From Polydactylus sextarius (lineage: Eukaryota; Chordata; Actinopteri; Polynemidae): a stretch of DNA of 64,000 nt. The stretch lies in NCBI GenBank assembly GCA_016801845.1, contig CM028924.1, positions 3,303,501 through 3,367,500 on the forward strand, written 5' to 3'. Position numbers and translations under genes: made by a program. Positions within the stretch are counted from its first letter, which is position 1; each line of letters begins with the position of its first letter. Positions 62,317 to 64,000 of the stretch are shown one piece after another. The notes under the pieces are model-generated. The model saw only the letters and a program-made list of their open reading frames with translations, searched no databases and was not told where the DNA came from.

Positions 62317-62832
62317 GTGAAGGATTAAAATACAGATGGTATATCAGCATAAATATGTTTTTTTTTTTTTGTTTTTTGTTTTGTTTTTTCAATATGCAAA
62401 TGTCACATTCTGACTCATAGATGCAAATATTATGTGATGCTCTTCAAAGACATGCCAGGAATAAACACAGTAAATACGATTTATTTATTCACTGAGTTGT
62501 AAATGAGCTATTTTGGAGATATTTCAGAATGATTTCTATCCAGCTTTATGCTTGTTGGATAACAAAAGCATAAAATTATTAAATTGACATATTTTCCTCT
62601 TCTATTTAAATTTAATCTGGTTTAAACATCCTGATTCATCAAAACAGTTGTAAATGACGGCGTCTTACTGAGGAAGTAGTTCTGTCCCAGAGGCAGCAGG
62701 TGGTCGGGGACCACCAGTCCGTCAGAGGCCTGAAGGAACCACATCATGGTGCCGTTCAAATTGGACGAACGGAGGAAGCCTTCTTCATTCAGACGCCATA
62801 ACACTGGAGCTCCGCTGGCGTTCACCACCACC
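49350..62832 (-). CDS. dner: DNER, EGF-repeat transmembrane Notch ligand (10 exons, 5' part outside window)
   Basis: The partial CDS joins 62669-62832, 59946-60094, 59546-59699, 58819-58932, 54268-54501, 51102-51224, 50891-51004, 50286-50417, 49946-50192 and 49350-49461. This gives 513 residues to the stop with consistent splice phases throughout. It corresponds to mammalian DNER exons 4-13. It holds the membrane-distal inter-EGF segment (fragment residues 1-75), EGF repeats 3-10 (about 84-394), one transmembrane helix (about 414-437) and a cytoplasmic tail with a YQEF tyrosine-sorting motif (453-456) and the conserved end YSPDDKPLVTLIKTKDL. In mammals DNER is a dendritic membrane protein that binds Notch1 in trans without a DSL domain and supports glial and Purkinje-cell maturation; those roles are by homology. 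The first exons, with the signal peptide and EGF 1-2, lie beyond 64000. Confidence 0.97.
49462..49945 (-). other. dner: dner intron 12
   Basis: The 484-bp AT-rich intron lies between the transmembrane and tail exons. The only structured content seen is the possible microexon near 49602-49609. Confidence 0.85.
49602..49607 (-). other. possible dner microexon in intron 12
   Basis: On the minus strand a T-rich tract (CTTTTTTTTCCTTGTAGAG) is followed by GACGAG and then a consensus donor GTAAGT. Using the second AG as acceptor gives a 6-nt exon that stays in frame, changing HAR|FGKK to HARTRFGKK. Using the first AG gives 8 nt (49602-49609) and a frameshift. No transcript evidence is available. 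Confidence 0.3.
49946..50192 (-). CDS. dner: dner exon 12 (transmembrane segment and juxtamembrane tail)
   Basis: The exon encodes LQWKPAHTEVTLTNMPRHSL, a hydrophobic helix YIIIGALCVAFVLMLIILIV, then GICRISRIEYQGSSRHAYQE and FYNCRSIDSEFSNAIASIRH. It is nearly identical to mammalian DNER. The YQEF motif sits where mammals have YEEF, a tyrosine signal implicated in AP-1 binding and dendritic targeting. The acceptor is GTGTCAG; the donor GCC AG followed by GTCACTGA is weak. Confidence 0.98.
50286..50417 (-). CDS. dner: dner exon 11 (EGF-10, calcium-binding type)
   Basis: The exon encodes ENCEVDINECESNPCHHGGT and CIDQPNGFTCHCHQGWVGPG then CEI. DINEC is the calcium-binding EGF signature. The acceptor is TGTTCAG and the donor GAG ATC T followed by GTAAGTCA. 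The split codon gives Tyr at the junction where mammals have His. Confidence 0.97.
50418..50890 (-). other. dner: dner intron 10
   Basis: The 473-bp intron has donor GTGAGAGC and acceptor TTCAG. I see no further feature in it. The short introns 11 (50193-50285) and 9 (51005-51101) flank it. Confidence 0.85.
50891..51004 (-). CDS. dner: dner exon 10 (EGF-9)
   Basis: This 114-bp phase 1-1 exon encodes RHCEIYKDPCLKMHCQNGGR and CESTGLNASCVCPPGYLG. It matches mammalian THCELYKDPC...GLNGTC. The acceptor is GTGTAG before GC AGA and the donor CTG G followed by GTGAGAGC. EGF-9 lacks the Ser/Thr of the O-fucose consensus (CQNGGRC). Confidence 0.96.
51102..51224 (-). CDS. dner: dner exon 9 (EGF-8)
   Basis: This 123-bp phase 1-1 exon encodes YHGLYCEEEYNECLSAPCQN and YATCRDLINAYECVCTPQFQ. 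It is close to mammalian GLYCEEEYNECLSAPCLNAATCRD. The acceptor is ATTAAG and the donor is CAA G followed by GTAGGTTC. Confidence 0.97.
51225..54267 (-). other. dner: dner intron 8
   Basis: The 3.0-kb intron carries the compound (CT)n(CA)n microsatellite at 52757-52812 and a poly-A at about 52948-52962. Open frames within it derive from low-complexity sequence. Confidence 0.85.
52757..52812. repeat. (CT)14(CA)14 compound microsatellite
   Basis: A pure CT run to 52784 joined directly to a pure CA run, in dner intron 8. Confidence 0.96.
54268..54501 (-). CDS. dner: dner exon 8 (EGF-6 and most of EGF-7)
   Basis: This 234-bp phase 1-1 exon encodes YQGATCEQKVDPCASSPCHN, NGTCYAQGPGPLGFGCSC, FTGPTCAQLVDFCALNPCAH and GVCRSVGNSYRCLCVPG. 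The acceptor is CTTGCAG and the donor CCA G followed by GTGAGCTG. The match to mammalian DNER (KVDPCASSPCQNNGTCY, GFTGPTCAQLIDFCAL) is very close. Confidence 0.98.
56979..57062. repeat. (TA)42 microsatellite
   Basis: 84 bp of uninterrupted TA, the longest simple repeat in the window, in dner intron 7. Confidence 0.97.
57531..57589. repeat. (CA)n(CAAA)n compound microsatellite
   Basis: Fifteen or so CA units followed by seven CAAA units, in dner intron 7. Confidence 0.95.
58819..58932 (-). CDS. dner: dner exon 7 (EGF-5)
   Basis: This 114-bp phase 1-1 exon encodes YEGERCQLLVDHCLSQPCKN then GATCFSSLAGPRCYCPEG. It matches the mammalian YTGELCQ..DYC...PCRNGATCISSLSG repeat. It falls between acceptor TTTCTCAG and donor GTAGAGAC and was recognised from the cysteine pattern and splice sites. 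Confidence 0.95.
58933..59545 (-). other. dner: dner intron 6
   Basis: This 613-bp intron has nothing recognisable inside. The 246-bp intron 5 (59700-59945) is likewise plain. Confidence 0.85.
59546..59699 (-). CDS. dner: dner exon 6 (end of EGF-3, EGF-4)
   Basis: The exon encodes STFFCECEDGYTGIFCEE then an EGF repeat beginning FDACHHRPCRNNGTC and ending NFTCSCPPG. The acceptor is TTTCTCAG before AGC (phase 0) and the donor CCA G followed by GTATGTGT (phase 1). EGF-4 carries the O-fucose consensus CRNNGTC. Confidence 0.95.
59946..60094 (-). CDS. dner: dner exon 5 (start of EGF-3)
   Basis: The exon encodes VLRVGAPTAPEVTLRLNLTV then SSCVEPGSSFSDPQCSGKGKC and ITQPSE, matching the mammalian ALRLTLVVKVSTC...ECSGKGKC...KPSE. 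The acceptor used here is TGGTAG before GTGTG. A second in-frame acceptor (CCCCACAG at 60062-60064, entering at 60061) would drop 11 codons. The donor is GAG followed by GTGAGAAATC, phase 0. Confidence 0.9.
60689..61051. mobile_element. foldback/MITE-like element with long inverted arms
   Basis: The left arm 60689-60815 and the reverse complement of 60941-61051 match closely. Shared blocks include CCAGGGTCTATTT, AATACGAGTCAAA, TTGTTTTCACAA, AACAATGAAAGTAA and GGGGCAGTCAGCCAAACGTA. The right arm lacks about 16 nt present in the left. The arms flank a non-matching centre of about 125 bp. No coding sequence or clear target duplication was seen. It may be a MITE or two opposed copies of one repeat. 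Confidence 0.7.
62272..62314. repeat. (GT)n microsatellite
   Basis: About 21 GT units in dner intron 4, about 360 bp from exon 4. Confidence 0.95.
62669..62832 (-). CDS. dner: dner exon 4 (inter-EGF segment)
   Basis: The exon encodes VVVNASGAPVLWRLNEEGFL through LLPLGQNYFL. It aligns with the mammalian LLWKVTATGF...LQASGGLV...LALGNNHF segment; the QASDGLV core is the clearest match. The acceptor CAACCAG leaves one leading G (phase 2), and the donor is CTC A followed by GTAAGACG (phase 1). This segment is much less conserved than the EGF exons. Confidence 0.88.
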
Positions 62833-64000
62833 CTGGTTGAAGAGACGAAGAATCAAAAAGGATTCGGTGGTTGTGCACTTGGTTTAAAATACCTGCTGCA
62901 GGTTGACAATATTCACAGTGTAAATAGCATAAGGGAGCAGACTCTGGCAAGAAATATGGGAAACATAATCCACTTCAGCCTTAGTTTGTAGTACACCCAG
63001 TGAGCAAAGATAATTAACTATAATCATCTATGTCAACGCAACTTCTCTCCTTCTGATCCAGATTTTAGTCAAAACAAGAACCTTCATAAAATATTATCCA
63101 CCTTCTTTCCCCACATGGTCAAACCAACACTTTGTCCCCCGTGTGACCCTAAAACAGATGATGTAAGAGCTTTCCTGCTCCTGATCTTGGCATCATAACA
63201 GTCAAGTCTGATGAAAACCGGCTGTCAGTGATCTCAGTGGGACTTCAGACGATTTGTCCAAAAGTGAAAAAGATCAACACAGACTAAGAAAGAAGACGCA
63301 GCTGAGCATTTCAACACTATTCTTAGATGCATAAAAAAAAAAAACATGTTTTTATCTTGTTATATTGTTTTTAAGGTTCAACTTAAGACAATAGGTCACA
63401 TCATTCATACACTAACACGAGGAAGCAGTCGAAAGTTAAATCTGTATCCGACTCAAGCTTCCTAACATCCATAATGATGTTGTTTTCCTCTTCCATATCT
63501 GGATCCCCTCTGTGATCAATGCTTCAGGAGCCAAAAGGAGACTCTTGAGGAGGCTCATAACTTTCTCTGTGAACATCTGAGCGATGCAGCCAGACTCCTG
63601 CTGGTCAGAGTGAGAAGAATAATGTGAGACATATGTCCTGAAAGAGACACTGAGTTGCAGGTTTGCCCGAGGAGAGGAGTGAAAAGAGAGACCGTGTGGA
63701 CTGAAATCTGTCGATCAGAGCAGCGAGTCGTTCGTTGAACAGCTTCAATGAAATTTTCCCATCAATTAAATGCTTTTAAACACCTCCCTAACCTCACTGC
63801 AACCCCTGAAATAATCATTTTCATTTTAATAAAAACAATAAATCAGTAAGTATCCTCTCAGGCTTTGCCTTTGTATATTTGTTGTAATGAGTGCTCTCAT
63901 AACTAACATTAATACCTGCACGGTGCTTTTCATACAAAAACCAGCAGATGGAAGAGCTTTAAAGGGAAAATGAGAATTAAAAATAACAGATGAACGATGT
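62833..64000 (-). other. dner: dner intron 3 (partial)
   Basis: Sequence upstream of exon 4 to the window edge. I looked for the preceding dner exon and did not find it; a roughly 50-codon open minus-strand stretch around 63450-63605 has no recognisable homology. Confidence 0.75.

Larger units (their letters stand above)
60095..62668 (-). other. dner: dner intron 4
   Basis: The 2.6-kb intron contains a foldback element (60689-61051), a pyrimidine-rich stretch near 61975-62100 and a (TG)n microsatellite (62272-62314). Confidence 0.85.

Noticed and set aside
63450..63605. About 50 open codons on the minus strand as a further upstream dner exon
   Set aside because: No similarity to the DNER N-terminal region and no EGF cysteine pattern.
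1..64000. CRISPR arrays, operons, phage or toxin-antitoxin modules
   Set aside because: The regular repeats are all eukaryotic microsatellites, and the genes are intron-containing vertebrate genes.

Overview
This window is vertebrate nuclear DNA, most probably from a teleost fish. It is AT-rich, has long introns, many (CA)n, (TA)n and poly-A/T tracts, and scraps of dispersed repeats that I recognise from teleost genomes. Both genes I can identify are closely similar to mammalian proteins and are cut into exons with clean GT-AG junctions. There is no sign of bacterial, plasmid or phage organisation. I cannot name the species.

Two genes are supported, both on the minus strand and arranged head to tail. 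dner (Delta/Notch-like EGF repeat-containing, a neuronal transmembrane Notch ligand) occupies 49350-62832 as ten coding exons. These match exons 4-13 of the mammalian gene; the signal peptide and first EGF repeats lie beyond position 64000. pid1 (phosphotyrosine interaction domain containing 1, an LRP1-binding PTB adaptor) is complete in 22761-45683 as three coding exons of 10, 49 and 166 codons. The first coding exon is only 30 bp, so no ORF search would report it. PID1 and DNER are also neighbours in the same relative orientation in human (2q36), so this is conserved synteny, but here only about 2.3 kb separates the likely dner poly(A) site from the pid1 promoter region.

Layout: 1 to about 20.9 kb, gene-free DNA downstream of pid1 holding microsatellites, a GC-rich block near 19.1-19.4 kb and possible distal poly(A) sites; 20.9-22.76 kb, likely pid1 3' UTR; 22761-23261, pid1 exon 3 (PTB domain); 23262-35470, intron 2 with a decayed LINE reverse transcriptase; 35471-35617, exon 2; 35618-45653, intron 1 with an unexplained cluster of broken plus-strand reading frames at 38.6-40.5 kb; 45654-45683, exon 1, followed upstream by a promoter-like region with a CTCF-like motif; 48.1-49.35 kb, likely dner 3' UTR; 49350-62832, dner exons; 62833-64000, dner intron 3.

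The two proteins have no known direct partnership: DNER acts at the neuronal or glial cell surface in Notch signalling, PID1 in the cytoplasm on receptor tails. Their linkage is ancient synteny, not an operon. I found no undescribed biological system. The observations most worth checking are a possible 6-nt microexon in the DNER tail, a roughly 360-bp foldback element in dner intron 4, and the very short dner-pid1 interval with its CTCF-like site.
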